Positions 34,071 through 49,035 of a stretch of 64,000 nt of DNA are shown here, in pieces. This DNA comes from Candidatus Obscuribacterales bacterium. GTDB lineage: Bacteria; Cyanobacteriota; Vampirovibrionia; Obscuribacterales; Obscuribacteraceae. The position numbers were made by a program, and so were the translations under genes. Positions within the stretch are counted from its first letter, which is position 1. Every line of letters begins with the position of its first letter. Where the stretch lies: NCBI GenBank assembly GCA_021732025.1, contig JAKFVU010000031.1:1-64000 (forward strand), given 5' to 3'. A model generated the notes under the pieces. That model was not told where the DNA came from and searched no databases. It saw only the letters and a program-made list of their open reading frames with translations.

Positions 34071-35928
34071 CTGCTTTTTTGTTCTCCTTTGCTGCTTCCC
34101 CTTCGTCAGACATCGCTTTTAACACTTGGGCTGCCTTGCGATGCAGGCTCGGAAGATTTGGTGCCAGAATAATTGCCTCTTTGAGGATGGCCAATGCTCC
34201 GGCGTAGTTCTTTTCGGTAATGAGCTTTTCAGCGTCATTTAATAATGGTTGTACCCTAGAAGTGTTGATTTGCCTCAGGGCATCTGCGGCACCTGCTTCT
34301 TTTAAGCCAGCCGCTTGACGGTAGCAGGTGGCTGCATCATCAAGCTTGCCCTGCTTTTCTAAGGCTGTCCCTTCTAAGAGCCAGATTTTGCCGTCGCTCG
34401 GGCTGGCCCCAGCTAGAGTGTCTGCTTCTTTTATCGCTTCGTCAAGCTTATTTTCTTTGATCAGGCTTTCAATCTTGGCATAACCGGCACTATTGTTGAC
34501 TGCTGGCTTAGCTGTGGCGCTGCTAGCCGCTGCAGTTGCGCCTGGTGTACCTGATGCTCCAGCTGCACCGGGAGTGCCACCAAGGGCTCCAGCTGTGGCT
34601 GCCGCTGATCCAGTTGTACCGCTTGCACCGGCTGCTGCAGTTGGGTCTGGCCCTTGCCCAGTTAGATTGTTGTAGAAAGGAACCAGAAGTGGATTGACAA
34701 ATTTATTGATGCCAATGGCTTTCTGGGCCGCTTCTATGGCCGTGGCTTTCTCGCCCTGGCGGTCGCGGCCGCGAGCTAAGATGTACCAGAGCTGAGCGTC
34801 GTTGGGGTTGAGCTTAATTAGGTCGTCAACTTTTTGCACTGTCTCAGCCACGCGCATGGGCGTCGCCAGCGCACTTTCAACCACCGCCTGGTGGTACGCA
34901 ATGCGGGCCTTAGCTAAGTCAGGATTAGTAGGTTCGGCTCGCCATGCCTTTTCGTAGCAAAGCTTGGCGTGGTCGAAATCGGCTTGAAGTAGATAGGCGC
35001 CGCCTAAAAGCATCTGGTTTCTAAAGGAGGGATTGATAGCAACAGCTTCAATGCCAACATCTCTTAGTCCACGAATAGCATTTGAATTACTTGGATTAAC
35101 AGTGACTGCCCGTCTGTATTCTGTGGCGGCATTGTTGAGGCGGCGAGTGAAGACTGATTTGTCTTGGTATCCTTTTGCCTTGTAAGCAAAGTCTTTGAGA
35201 GTGTCACCCAGTACGGTGTGACATTCAGAAAGGGCCTCGACGTTTTCTTTGTCTTTGGGCCAATCTTTGCGCAGGGCCACGATTAACTCATCATAGCCTT
35301 CCACTACTTTGCCGCCGCGCATCAAACACTGACCTAAATAGAAGTGATTGATACCGGTGTCAGATAACTTTGCTGCTTTGCGAAACTCGACTACGGCATC
35401 TTCAAAGTGATCGGGAGTACCTTCTGCCCCCTTAGCTAAGCTCAGGCGGTAGGCGGGATCACCAGGATTTTTTCCGAGAGCGTTCAAGCAATAGTCGAGG
35501 TTGCTATCGGCTGGGCCGTTGCCTGGATCGGCAAAGAGGGCGCGGCGATAGTGGGTAATTGCCGCTGGAAGATTTTTTGCTGCTCGCAAAGAATCGGCGT
35601 ATCTTAGCTCTCCGGCTGATAAATTGCGTCTGAAAGTAATGTTTTCAGGATCGCCTTCAAGAGCGAGTTTGTGTTCTTCTAGGGCTTGTTGCCACAGTTG
35701 TTTTGAGCCGAGTTCGACGGCTCTGTTGTTGTGCTCAAGCGGGTTTGTCGGATTGGGCGTCATCAAGTAGACCCCGCCACCGCGTCTTGCTGCTGGCTTC
35801 GCCGTGCAGGGTCTGATAAATGCAGCGGCGCTCACCAGGCTGAGCGAGAGGGCTAAGCAAAGTAGGTTAAATTGGCATTCGATGATTGAATTCACCGATG
35901 CAGGATATTTGTAATTGAAGTCTTTCAT
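34048..35928 (-). CDS. TPR protein with collagen-like Gly/Ala/Thr linker
   Basis: 626 residues. A hydrophobic segment at about 20-42 (FNLLCLALSLSLVSAAAFIR) is probably an uncleaved anchor or signal peptide. TPR motifs fill about 70-430 (for example AITHYRRALFADPGNGPADS and DFDHAKLCYEKAWRAEPTNP). A linker of about 60 residues, rich in Gly, Ala and Thr (GASGTTGSAAATAGALGG), follows. A second group of TPRs covers about 500-620. The sandwiched linker suggests two scaffold modules on a flexible hinge. It is the head of the leftward operon that ends with rimM. Confidence 0.82.
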   Translation of the reverse strand: MKDFNYKYPASVNSIIECQFNLLCLALSLSLVSAAAFIRPCTAKPAARRGGGVYLMTPNPTNPLEHNNRAVELGSKQLWQQALEEHKLALEGDPENITFRRNLSAGELRYADSLRAAKNLPAAITHYRRALFADPGNGPADSNLDYCLNALGKNPGDPAYRLSLAKGAEGTPDHFEDAVVEFRKAAKLSDTGINHFYLGQCLMRGGKVVEGYDELIVALRKDWPKDKENVEALSECHTVLGDTLKDFAYKAKGYQDKSVFTRRLNNAATEYRRAVTVNPSNSNAIRGLRDVGIEAVAINPSFRNQMLLGGAYLLQADFDHAKLCYEKAWRAEPTNPDLAKARIAYHQAVVESALATPMRVAETVQKVDDLIKLNPNDAQLWYILARGRDRQGEKATAIEAAQKAIGINKFVNPLLVPFYNNLTGQGPDPTAAAGASGTTGSAAATAGALGGTPGAAGASGTPGATAAASSATAKPAVNNSAGYAKIESLIKENKLDEAIKEADTLAGASPSDGKIWLLEGTALEKQGKLDDAATCYRQAAGLKEAGAADALRQINTSRVQPLLNDAEKLITEKNYAGALAILKEAIILAPNLPSLHRKAAQVLKAMSDEGEAAKENKKADDLEKAK

Positions 35929-36370
35929 GGCTTCCTAGGCTGCTAAGAAGAACAATTGTGCTCTAGTTTTGCTACCAGCACACAAGCTGTTCTAAAAAAG
36001 GTAATACCCATTCTATAAGCCTTACAAAATTACGCTCGCATTTTGTACTGGGTTTCCCCCAGAATTTTGGCAATGTCATTTTGCCGTTACCAAATTTAAT
36101 GATGGGAATCTCCCCATTCCCAAAAAAATGTTGCCTGGCTAACATTCTTGGTGGTGTTATCATACTTTTCTGTTGACAAGGGGCTGGAAAAGGATTAAGT
36201 TTTGGTCACCCCATTACTAAGTTCAGGGGTTTCGCTTGCCTAGGAGAGCAAAGCGAAGCGCTCACAATCTTGTTGTCAAGCCCTTATTTCTTGTTTTTTG
36301 GCGTTTCTTTTACTACGTAATTAGGGCATGAAGAATCTATATAGCCATTTGTCCCCTGGAGGGATAAAGA
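35929..36370. other. Divergent intergenic region before the VirB-like locus
   Basis: 442 bases between the leftward TPR operon and the rightward locus. It contains TTGACA (36173-36178) followed at 17 bases by a poor -10 (taagtt), a candidate promoter for the locus. GGAGGG precedes the first TTG start. It also has several short runs of g and c (tttcccccag, tctccccattccc). No RNA gene was recognised. Confidence 0.5.
36173..36201 (+). promoter_or_regulatory. Candidate promoter of the VirB-like locus
   Basis: A perfect TTGACA -35 with 17-base spacing to TAAGTT, which matches the -10 consensus at only three positions. It would give a long leader of about 165 bases. Low confidence because the -10 is weak. 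Confidence 0.35.
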
Positions 36371-37318
36371 TTGAATCACCCCAATTCTTCTCAGTTATCT
36401 GCCGCACAGACAATTCGTAAAGCCTCCTCCGCTTTATCGTTTTCACTTGCGGCTCTATTTATAGCTAGCAGTCTGCCTGCTTTTGCTCAGCTACCGCCCG
36501 TAAACATGGGCCGTTGGGTGAAACAGCCTGGCGATAATCAGTATTCAACTGATACTCAGCAATCGAGACATGGCGGCGGCCAGCCCGTCCATCAAGTGGT
36601 TGCGCCTCAGACCGCAGTGATGCCGCAGCAGTCGGCTCCAGTTTGGAGGCCGACACCAAAAGCTTTTAGATCAGATGTATCTCTAGATCCAATTGTTTGT
36701 GATGAGCCTATTCCTCCTGTAGGTTTTGCTCCATTACCTGAAAGCCTCGATTTGCCTGGTATTCGTGGCGGATCGGCTGGCTTCACTCGCAGCCCTTCGG
36801 CTGGCGGCGCTGGTGGTGGGGGCGGCGGCGGCTTCTCTTCCAGCTATCAAGGTTCAGCTCCTGGCATGGGTGGTGGCGGCAACGCTGCGCCTGAGGTACG
36901 TAGTTCGCAGGGGTACAATTCCGTGAAGCCTGGTGCTTTCGTACAGAAGAAAACTCCCTACGGTGCAGCTAATAACAATCCTCCTGGTAGCTTCAACGGC
37001 GGTGGAGATGTCTACTCAAGTGGCGACGGTGCAGCTCCTCCTATGTCTGAAGCGCAGAGACAAATGAACAGTTTGGGCCGCGAGCCTGGGCTGAGCAATA
37101 AGTCATCCGCTGCTCCAGAAGCGCCAGCTGCTGTGCAGATTAACCAAGCAACTACCCAAGATTTGTCGTTGCCTGACGATGAGTATAAGCAAACTAAAGG
37201 TGGCAATAAATCTACCAGTCAGGCTGGAAAATTTGTGCAAAGAATGGCTCGGCGTGCGGGACGCAGTATGCTGCAACCGCTAAATCAAATGCCGATGCCG
37301 AGATTTCCGATGAAATAG
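36371..37318 (+). CDS. Secreted Gly/Pro/Ser-rich protein, first gene of the VirB-like locus
   Basis: 315 residues. A TTG start with GGAGGG upstream leads into a signal peptide (SALSFSLAALFIASSLPAFA-Q). The mature protein is Gln/Pro/Gly-rich and has a Gly-rich stretch (GGAGGGGGGGFSSSYQGSAP) around residue 145, then a disordered C-terminal half with a basic end (RMARRAGRSMLQPLNQMPMP). No domain is recognised. It shares Pro-rich style but no clear alignment with the two paralogues that follow. Likely exported as a surface or envelope component of the same system. Confidence 0.65.
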   Translation: MNHPNSSQLSAAQTIRKASSALSFSLAALFIASSLPAFAQLPPVNMGRWVKQPGDNQYSTDTQQSRHGGGQPVHQVVAPQTAVMPQQSAPVWRPTPKAFRSDVSLDPIVCDEPIPPVGFAPLPESLDLPGIRGGSAGFTRSPSAGGAGGGGGGGFSSSYQGSAPGMGGGGNAAPEVRSSQGYNSVKPGAFVQKKTPYGAANNNPPGSFNGGGDVYSSGDGAAPPMSEAQRQMNSLGREPGLSNKSSAAPEAPAAVQINQATTQDLSLPDDEYKQTKGGNKSTSQAGKFVQRMARRAGRSMLQPLNQMPMPRFPMK

Positions 37319-37387
37319 GTGTTTAAATGTGGCGTATAGGTCATCCAATTGAAACGAGATGACTAGGGGATTAGAGAGGGTTTTAGT

Positions 37388-38026
37388 ATGTTCCTAGAGA
37401 TTTTGAAAAATCATAAGTTGTATCTGGTGCTGACCACCAGTGCGCTTGTGCTGTCGGCTTTGACCAGCAGCGCTCAAGCTCAATCACCGTCGGTCAGTTT
37501 AAAGAAAGGCCAATTGCAACAAGCTGGCTGGTATAAATCGGCACCGCAAGTACAGATAGTTGATGATGGCCCGGTTGTGCATGACTACCGCACGGCACCA
37601 CACGAAGATCAGGCCTACCAAATTCCGATTGGTCCGGCCGGTACTAGTGGTCGTATTCCTGAAGGCGGTATTCCTTTAGGTAATGGTGGCCCGCAAATGA
37701 TGAGAATGGCTCCTAACTCTTTGCCGCAATCAGGGTTCGGAACCAATATGCCAGCTCGTGGCATGGGCCCAGCTCGCGCACTACCAGGCACTGAAATGGG
37801 TCAACTCGGTAAGCAATATGCTGCTGAGCAGAGAAGATCAGCTCAGAACAATGTATCGGCTAGACCAATCGGCTTAGGTCGCGGCAATTCAGCTGCGGCT
37901 GCTCCCAATCGCATGGCTTCGTCGCCAGCAAGCTACGGTGCTGCTTATCACGGCAGCGGTGGTGGTTACGTTGCTCCTAGCTCTAGCAGTTCCGCATCGG
38001 TTAGAGCAAAACTTCTTGGTAAATAA
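37388..38026 (+). CDS. Secreted protein, paralogue A
   Basis: 212 residues. Signal peptide with an AQA-Q site (LALTSSAQAQ-like). The mature part has LKKGQLQQAGWYKSAPQVQI and PVVHDYRTAP, then the shared module NSLPQSGFGTNMPARGMGPA with ALPGTEMGQLGKQYAAE and SARPIGLGR. The C-terminus is Gly/Ser/Ala-rich. GAGAGG lies 8 bases before the ATG. The next gene has the same module, so they arose by tandem duplication. Function is not known; position suggests an exported part of the T4SS-like apparatus. Confidence 0.7.
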   Translation: MFLEILKNHKLYLVLTTSALVLSALTSSAQAQSPSVSLKKGQLQQAGWYKSAPQVQIVDDGPVVHDYRTAPHEDQAYQIPIGPAGTSGRIPEGGIPLGNGGPQMMRMAPNSLPQSGFGTNMPARGMGPARALPGTEMGQLGKQYAAEQRRSAQNNVSARPIGLGRGNSAAAAPNRMASSPASYGAAYHGSGGGYVAPSSSSSASVRAKLLGK

Positions 38027-38037
38027 AGTGGGTGTTC

Positions 38038-38661
38038 ATGTCCAAACTTAAGCCGCAGATCAATCCCAAGCTCTTTATCGCTGCCCTTTCTACAGGGGCA
38101 GCATTAGTGCTTTCTGCGGCTACGAGTGCTGGACATGCGCAGAACTCGGTGCGTTACACCACAGGTAAGTTAGAGCAGGTGCACTCGCACACTACACCGC
38201 TGAAGCTTCAACTGATAAATGAGAATCCAACCTTAACTGATTGTCGCCCCGTTGAGGAAGCGCCAAAAACCTATCAGTTCAATATTCCAGGGCGACAGAA
38301 CACAAACTCCGCTCCGGGCGTAATTCAGATCAATGCCACTCCACGTGCATTGCCTTCCGCTAGTTTCAATAGCAATATTCCAGCGGGTGGAACTGGTGTA
38401 AATCGCAGCTTGCCAGGGGTTGAACAGGGGCATCTCGGAAAGCAAATGGCTGCTGAAGCCAAAGCAATCAAAACAACTTCCGCTCGGCCAATCGGTAAAC
38501 CTAGTAACACAATAGCACCGGCCCAAATTAAGTCGGTCACTGCCCCAGCTTCGTACTCCAACTATAAAGCGGTTGGTAACTCAGGCAGTGCTAGTTCTAT
38601 GCAAAAAACTACAACAGATGCAACAGGAGTAATCAAAAAGCGAGACCTCCTTCTCAAATAA
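38038..38661 (+). CDS. Secreted protein, paralogue B
   Basis: 207 residues from the ATG; a GTG 6 bases earlier is also possible. The signal-like N-terminus is KLFIAALSTGAALVLSAATS. The shared module with paralogue A reads ALPSASFNSNIPAGGTGVNR, then SLPGVEQGHLGKQMAAE and SARPIGKP. In both proteins a strand carrying Q/L-x-I/L-x-(D/N) precedes a short Asp- or Cys-containing motif (DYRTAP; DCRPVEE). The sequences have diverged widely except in the module, which therefore probably has a structural or binding role. Confidence 0.7.
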   Translation: MSKLKPQINPKLFIAALSTGAALVLSAATSAGHAQNSVRYTTGKLEQVHSHTTPLKLQLINENPTLTDCRPVEEAPKTYQFNIPGRQNTNSAPGVIQINATPRALPSASFNSNIPAGGTGVNRSLPGVEQGHLGKQMAAEAKAIKTTSARPIGKPSNTIAPAQIKSVTAPASYSNYKAVGNSGSASSMQKTTTDATGVIKKRDLLLK

Positions 38662-38686
38662 TTTAGCAATCAGGTATTTAAGTTCA

Positions 38687-40732
38687 ATGCGCTTACCACT
38701 TCCACTTCTAGCTCTCCTCTCCATCCTGGTCACAGGGTGTAGCCCGCTGGGTGGAAGTTTGGGCCGAGTCGATTCTAAAACTCAAACTCCAAGTGGTGGC
38801 AGTGGCCTTCTCGGTCAGTTACGGCCTAAAGTAGATCCTCGCTATGTCGAACAAGCGCGCCAAGAAGAATATGCTAGAGCGCAACAGCAAATGGCTCAGG
38901 CTCAAGCGCAAGGGCAGCAGCGTGTTGCTAGCAGTGATGGCATGGGTCGCGTTTTGCCACAGGTTCTTACTGGTCCAATATCTGGTCAGCTAGGCAACGC
39001 TGGTTTCCTCAATACTTCTTCGACACTCTCAAATCAAACTACTAGTAGCAGCAGCGAATCAGTCAACGCTGATTTGAACGCTGGTAGCCCTGTCGCCAGC
39101 ACAGGCACCAATGCGGTGCCCGGTAACTTAAATCAACCCACTGGCGATCCAGTCTTAGTGGCTGATGCCTCTAAGGCTGCTACTTATGGTTCTTATGGCT
39201 CAGTGCCGCCACCTCCGCCTGGTGCTCTCTCTCCTCCTCCTCCAGCCGTGACTCTTTCTACTCAGGCTAATGTTGGCCAATATCAAGATCCAAATAATCC
39301 TTACGCTAATCCGTATGCCAACCCATACGCCAATCCCTATGCTAATCCTTACGCAAACCCATACCTCAATCCTTATGCTGTGCCCTTCCAGGGTGGACAG
39401 GGTTATCCCCAGCCGATGATGCCTCCACAACAACCAGCTCGACCATCAGGCTTGTTTGGTTCTGGTCAGGCCCCTCGTTCTGCTGGTCGTGATGCTGACG
39501 AGCCCGAGCGCAAGAAAGTTTCTAATTTTGTGCCAATCACACCAACTGGCATGGAATCGCGTTCGCCTTACAAACAACGGGATGACCTTAAAGTATTGTG
39601 GAAGGGTGCTCTTTCCACACCGTCTATGCAACAAGTTGTTGGCAAAGACGTGAAAATTGCCGAGGTTTTGAACCGAGTTGATGTCGGCCTACCGAGCGAC
39701 GGCACTAAGGGTAGCTTCAGTGTTGGTCAAAGACAGGTAGATGCCATCTTCAAGCCAGTGGCTGTTGATAAGCGCGTCTTGCCTGCTTTGCGTCGAGTGC
39801 AGACTGACTTGGTTCAGTCTTATTATCGTTATCTCTATACCTATAACAAGTTCGCTTTGGCCCAACAAACTTATGCTGCTCGCAAGCAAGAAGTTGAAGT
39901 TGCCACCTCAGATTCTGAGAAGCAGAGAGCGGCTGCTGATGTAGCTCAAGCTCAGAATGAGGCTGATAGCTCTAGAGAAGATATGAAATCGGCTCAGCAA
40001 GAATTGTCGGCAGCGGCTGGCGCCAATGCTGCTCGTTCTATCATCGGTCGGGTTTCAGGTATTGCTCCTTCAGCTGAGGCCCTCACTCAAGCTGAGCCGC
40101 AAGCTGCCCCTGTAGAAAAACAAAATTCAATGTTCGGTAACTTTGGTTTTGGTTCGCTATTTGGTATGGGCAATAAACCAGCCAAAGGTGCTGAACCGGC
40201 AGAGCCTGCCGCTAGAATGGCCATGGCTGCCCCGATGGCTAAGGCCGCTAAGGCAGAAAAGCCCGCTGGAAAAAATGCAGCTAAAGACAACAGCAAAGAT
40301 AATTCCAAAGACAAGGGTAAAGGCAAGGCTAAAGCAAAAACTGCTGCTGTTGCCGACAAGGGTGACTTGCAGCCTTCTGGTAGCGCACCTGCTCCCCGTG
40401 AAGTTGCAGCTACTCCTAGCGCCCCGGCTGAATCATCTAGCCCAGTTCAGTTCGAATTGAAGGGTGTAAATGTCACTGCTCGAAAATCTATTTTGACAGT
40501 CGCCATCAAGAATAGCGGGCAAAGTGACTTCTCTTTCAATCCGGATTCATTTGCAGTTTCTGAAAATAACCATAAACTATCAGAAGCAGCAATGCGCGCA
40601 GACTTTGAAACCACCTTGGTGCAGCCCAGCCAGGAGGTACAAGGCACGATTACTATCTTTGGGCGACCCTGGAACGACCGACTCACGGTATCTCTGTCAG
40701 ACGGCACTCGCAATCTGCAGATGCACCGATGA
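38687..40732 (+). CDS. Lipoprotein with NPYA repeats, T4SS-like locus
   Basis: 681 residues. The N-terminus PLLALLSILVTGCSPLGG has a lipobox (LVTGC), so it is probably lipid-anchored in the outer membrane or inner membrane. Residues about 204-231 are seven four-residue units NPYA (one variant NPYL). A helical region (about 350-440) has the coiled-coil-like stretch SSREDMKSAQQELSAAAGAN. Ala/Lys/Asn-rich linker follows, and the C-terminal 95 residues are a beta-sandwich-like domain (VNVTARKSILTVAIKNSGQS). It overlaps the next gene by 4 bases. Could be a VirB7/VirB9-like envelope part; no direct similarity seen. Confidence 0.68.
   Translation: MRLPLPLLALLSILVTGCSPLGGSLGRVDSKTQTPSGGSGLLGQLRPKVDPRYVEQARQEEYARAQQQMAQAQAQGQQRVASSDGMGRVLPQVLTGPISGQLGNAGFLNTSSTLSNQTTSSSSESVNADLNAGSPVASTGTNAVPGNLNQPTGDPVLVADASKAATYGSYGSVPPPPPGALSPPPPAVTLSTQANVGQYQDPNNPYANPYANPYANPYANPYANPYLNPYAVPFQGGQGYPQPMMPPQQPARPSGLFGSGQAPRSAGRDADEPERKKVSNFVPITPTGMESRSPYKQRDDLKVLWKGALSTPSMQQVVGKDVKIAEVLNRVDVGLPSDGTKGSFSVGQRQVDAIFKPVAVDKRVLPALRRVQTDLVQSYYRYLYTYNKFALAQQTYAARKQEVEVATSDSEKQRAAADVAQAQNEADSSREDMKSAQQELSAAAGANAARSIIGRVSGIAPSAEALTQAEPQAAPVEKQNSMFGNFGFGSLFGMGNKPAKGAEPAEPAARMAMAAPMAKAAKAEKPAGKNAAKDNSKDNSKDKGKGKAKAKTAAVADKGDLQPSGSAPAPREVAATPSAPAESSSPVQFELKGVNVTARKSILTVAIKNSGQSDFSFNPDSFAVSENNHKLSEAAMRADFETTLVQPSQEVQGTITIFGRPWNDRLTVSLSDGTRNLQMHR
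39296..39379 (+). repeat. Seven 12-bp tandem repeats (NPYA)
   Basis: Seven consecutive units encoding NPYA (sixth unit NPYL). The bases vary at third codon positions, so the repeat is conserved at protein level rather than recently amplified. Confidence 0.9.
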
Positions 40733-43218
40733 CAAAGACAAGCAGAAATTTTTCTTTCAGGTCAGAGCACACTAAGCAATTGGGTAGAGAAGGGATGAAG
40801 AAGTTAACTAATAAAATTGTTGGGTGCACTCCCAATCTGTTTTCTTTACTAGTCTTAGTTCTTGCAGTCGCTTTTAGCTGCGCTTCACCGGCATTGTCAC
40901 AAAATGCTGGTCCTCGGCCTGCCGGTGTGGCACAGAACACACCAATGAATTCCAATAATTATTCATTCAAAGACATTATGGACCAGTATGACAAACGCTA
41001 CCCGTTCCAGAAAGCCCAAAGACGTGCTGATACCCATACTCAAAAAGTTCCAGGTACAAACCTAGATGAGTCTGACGCTGGTACTCCTAACGTTACTACT
41101 GCTTATCAGCCTGTAATTAAGCGTTGCGATCTCTGCCAATACGGTATTGCTTATATGCAAATACCGATGATTGCCACCAATACTCCGCCGCAATCGAGAG
41201 ACAACGAAGTCTTCCAAAACCAGCTTACTACCTTTGGTATGCCGATCAGTGACACTCAGTTTCAGATGATTAACCGTGAGAACAATCAGCGAAAAGTTGA
41301 GCAAATGTGGGACCCTGAAAAAGCTCAGTGGATGACCAAAGCAACAGCCCAACTTGCCGGTGCTTCTGCTGCCAATAGTATGGCCGGTACTGCTGAGCAA
41401 TCTTTTGGTTCAGCCCTTGATCGTATTGTTAATGCCGACGGCGGCAACTGCCTAATCAACGTCGCGAACGAAGCATCTGGTGCTGGCTATCCCGGCATGG
41501 TCATGTACAAGACCATACCTGAGGCTGTGGGCATGGTGCAGCGCATGTACAGACAAGTCTTCATTCCGATGGCTATTCTTTTCCTATTGCCTGGTGCTGT
41601 CGCCAGTCAAGTCAAAGGTCAGATCGGCCGTGGTTTTAACTTAGGTTACGCTGAAGGTGCCAATCCGTTTGAAGGCATTTTGCGCTCTATCGTTGCTGTC
41701 TTTCTAATCCCAGCTACTCAAGTAATTGTTAGCTGGTCTATTGATGCTGGTAACTCGATGGCGATGAGTGTTCGCGATTGGGTCGACACAGACATGATTC
41801 AAGATTGGGCAAACCAACTTTCTTACAACACTACTGCTGCCAAAGATGACAACGTTGTGCGCGCCACTATCCCGGGCTCGGGCGGCGCTGGTGCTGGCGG
41901 AGGAGCTGGCGCTGGCGGAGGAGCTGGTGCTGGTGGTGGTGGGATTGGTAGTATCATCAGCGGCCTTGGTTCTGCTATTGGCGGCGTGGTCGGTGGTTGG
42001 TTGTCTTCCTTAGGTAGCTTTGTCTCAGCCTTTGGTGGTGGTGGTACGGGTCTCGGTGCTCAAGTACCAGAAGCTGCAGCGGTATATGAGCAACAGGGCG
42101 CCCTGTCGCAGATTATGCAGCTTAACCTCAACATGATGATGAATACGGCCTCAATATTCTTGGTGATTTTGGGCGCATACCAACTCGTAATGATCTGTTA
42201 TTTGTTCTTGCTAGGACCATTGGCAGCTGCTTTCTATGCCTGGCCACAAGTGACTGGCAGCCGCAAACTTTTCAGAAACGTATTTGGAAGCTGGGTTGAA
42301 GGTGTTCTTCAAGTATCGCTTTGGCGCTTCTATTGGATGGTAGTGCTAGCTGTAATGACTCAGCGTCTCATCTATACCAATGGCGGTACCACTAACCTTC
42401 AGTGGGAAGTTTGTATGTTCACTTGCTTCCTCGGCATTTTATTGTGGGCACCATCTTCGCCTTTCAATTTCTCACCTAATGGTGGCTTGGCCAAAGCTGA
42501 AGAGCTGGCCGCTAAGAACAAGAAAGACGGCGGCGGTGGCGGCAAGGGTGGTGGAGCCGGTGGCGGCGAGAAAGGCGAATCTGGTGCTCCTGGCGCCGGT
42601 GCCGATAAAGAGAACAGTCCGGGCAGCGGAAATAATCCCGACCAGGGCGACGCCCAACCAACCGTTGGACCAGAATCCACTACCAAACAAGAAACAAGAA
42701 TGGCCGGTGAGCCTACTGCTGATGGTGATAAGGCTATCGGTATGGCACCGCCAAATCAAGGAGAATCGCTCTCTACCAAAGACAACGCCGCTACAGCAGT
42801 TCCGTCAGTTCCACCTATGTCAGGCGATAAGAGCACTGCCGATGGTGGCCCTGGTGAGAGTGGCTCCAAGAAGGGCGAAGTGCAAATGGCCATGGATGTT
42901 AATTCCGGTGGCGGGCAGGTCGCTGGCGGCATGGGGCCAGGGCTGACTCCTGGTCAGGGTGGCACCAAGTCCAATCCAAGTTTGGATGGTGGCAAAGATA
43001 AGGGTGATAGTGATAAAGGTGACAGTTCTGGTGGTGACAAAGCCGGTGGAACGACCGTGGTCGCCGCTGCTGGTGCTGCTGCCGGTGGTTCAGCTGGTGC
43101 TTCTGCCAGTGCCGCAGGCAATGCCACCCAGACCTTAAATCAAGCACAAAGTTCTGGTAGTGGCAGCGTAGACCTGCCGCCGAAAGCCAAGCCAGACGAC
43201 AACATACAGCAAGCTTAA
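40729..43218 (+). CDS. VirB6/TrbL-like polytopic membrane protein 1
   Basis: 829 residues. The N-terminal hydrophobic segment (LFSLLVLVLAVAFSCASPAL) looks like a signal peptide; an internal ATG at 40795 would make it more canonical. A domain shared with the next gene contains DTQFQMINRENNQRKVEQM and WDPEKAQWMTKATAQ. Spans lie near residues 280 (FIPMAILFLLPGAV), 318 (ILRSIVAVFLIPATQV), 471 (MNTASIFLVILGAYQLVMIC), 520 and 560. A Gly-rich loop is at about 380-420. The C-terminal 260 residues are Gly/Pro/Lys-rich and disordered. Topology and position before VirB4 indicate VirB6/TrbL function, the inner-membrane channel. The family call is by analogy. Confidence 0.65.
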   Translation: MTKTSRNFSFRSEHTKQLGREGMKKLTNKIVGCTPNLFSLLVLVLAVAFSCASPALSQNAGPRPAGVAQNTPMNSNNYSFKDIMDQYDKRYPFQKAQRRADTHTQKVPGTNLDESDAGTPNVTTAYQPVIKRCDLCQYGIAYMQIPMIATNTPPQSRDNEVFQNQLTTFGMPISDTQFQMINRENNQRKVEQMWDPEKAQWMTKATAQLAGASAANSMAGTAEQSFGSALDRIVNADGGNCLINVANEASGAGYPGMVMYKTIPEAVGMVQRMYRQVFIPMAILFLLPGAVASQVKGQIGRGFNLGYAEGANPFEGILRSIVAVFLIPATQVIVSWSIDAGNSMAMSVRDWVDTDMIQDWANQLSYNTTAAKDDNVVRATIPGSGGAGAGGGAGAGGGAGAGGGGIGSIISGLGSAIGGVVGGWLSSLGSFVSAFGGGGTGLGAQVPEAAAVYEQQGALSQIMQLNLNMMMNTASIFLVILGAYQLVMICYLFLLGPLAAAFYAWPQVTGSRKLFRNVFGSWVEGVLQVSLWRFYWMVVLAVMTQRLIYTNGGTTNLQWEVCMFTCFLGILLWAPSSPFNFSPNGGLAKAEELAAKNKKDGGGGGKGGGAGGGEKGESGAPGAGADKENSPGSGNNPDQGDAQPTVGPESTTKQETRMAGEPTADGDKAIGMAPPNQGESLSTKDNAATAVPSVPPMSGDKSTADGGPGESGSKKGEVQMAMDVNSGGGQVAGGMGPGLTPGQGGTKSNPSLDGGKDKGDSDKGDSSGGDKAGGTTVVAAAGAAAGGSAGASASAAGNATQTLNQAQSSGSGSVDLPPKAKPDDNIQQA

Positions 43219-43229
43219 AGGAGGTGAGG

Positions 43230-48860
<5,631 letters not shown>

Positions 48861-48876
48861 TAGCCAAGTCAAGATC

Positions 48877-48930
48877 AATTAGCTGACGATGGTTCTCCAT
48901 CACTCTACAGATGGAGAACCATAGCTAATT
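48877..48930 (+). terminator. Long inter-gene hairpin, possible terminator or processing site
   Basis: An inner 13-base perfect stem (atggttctccatc / gatggagaaccat), loop actctaca, and an outer 8-base stem (aattagct / agctaatt) with a 4-base bulge on the left. No strong T-run follows (only TTTT a few bases later), so it could slow or process the transcript between the giant gene and the downstream genes instead of ending it. Confidence 0.6.
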
Positions 48931-49035
48931 AGATGTTTTAAGGAGAAACGGGCGCTAACTTATTGAAAAACGCATAAGATATTCTGGTCAGCAATATTGA
49001 TCCACTGATACACGCCCAACGGCATGGAGAATTGA

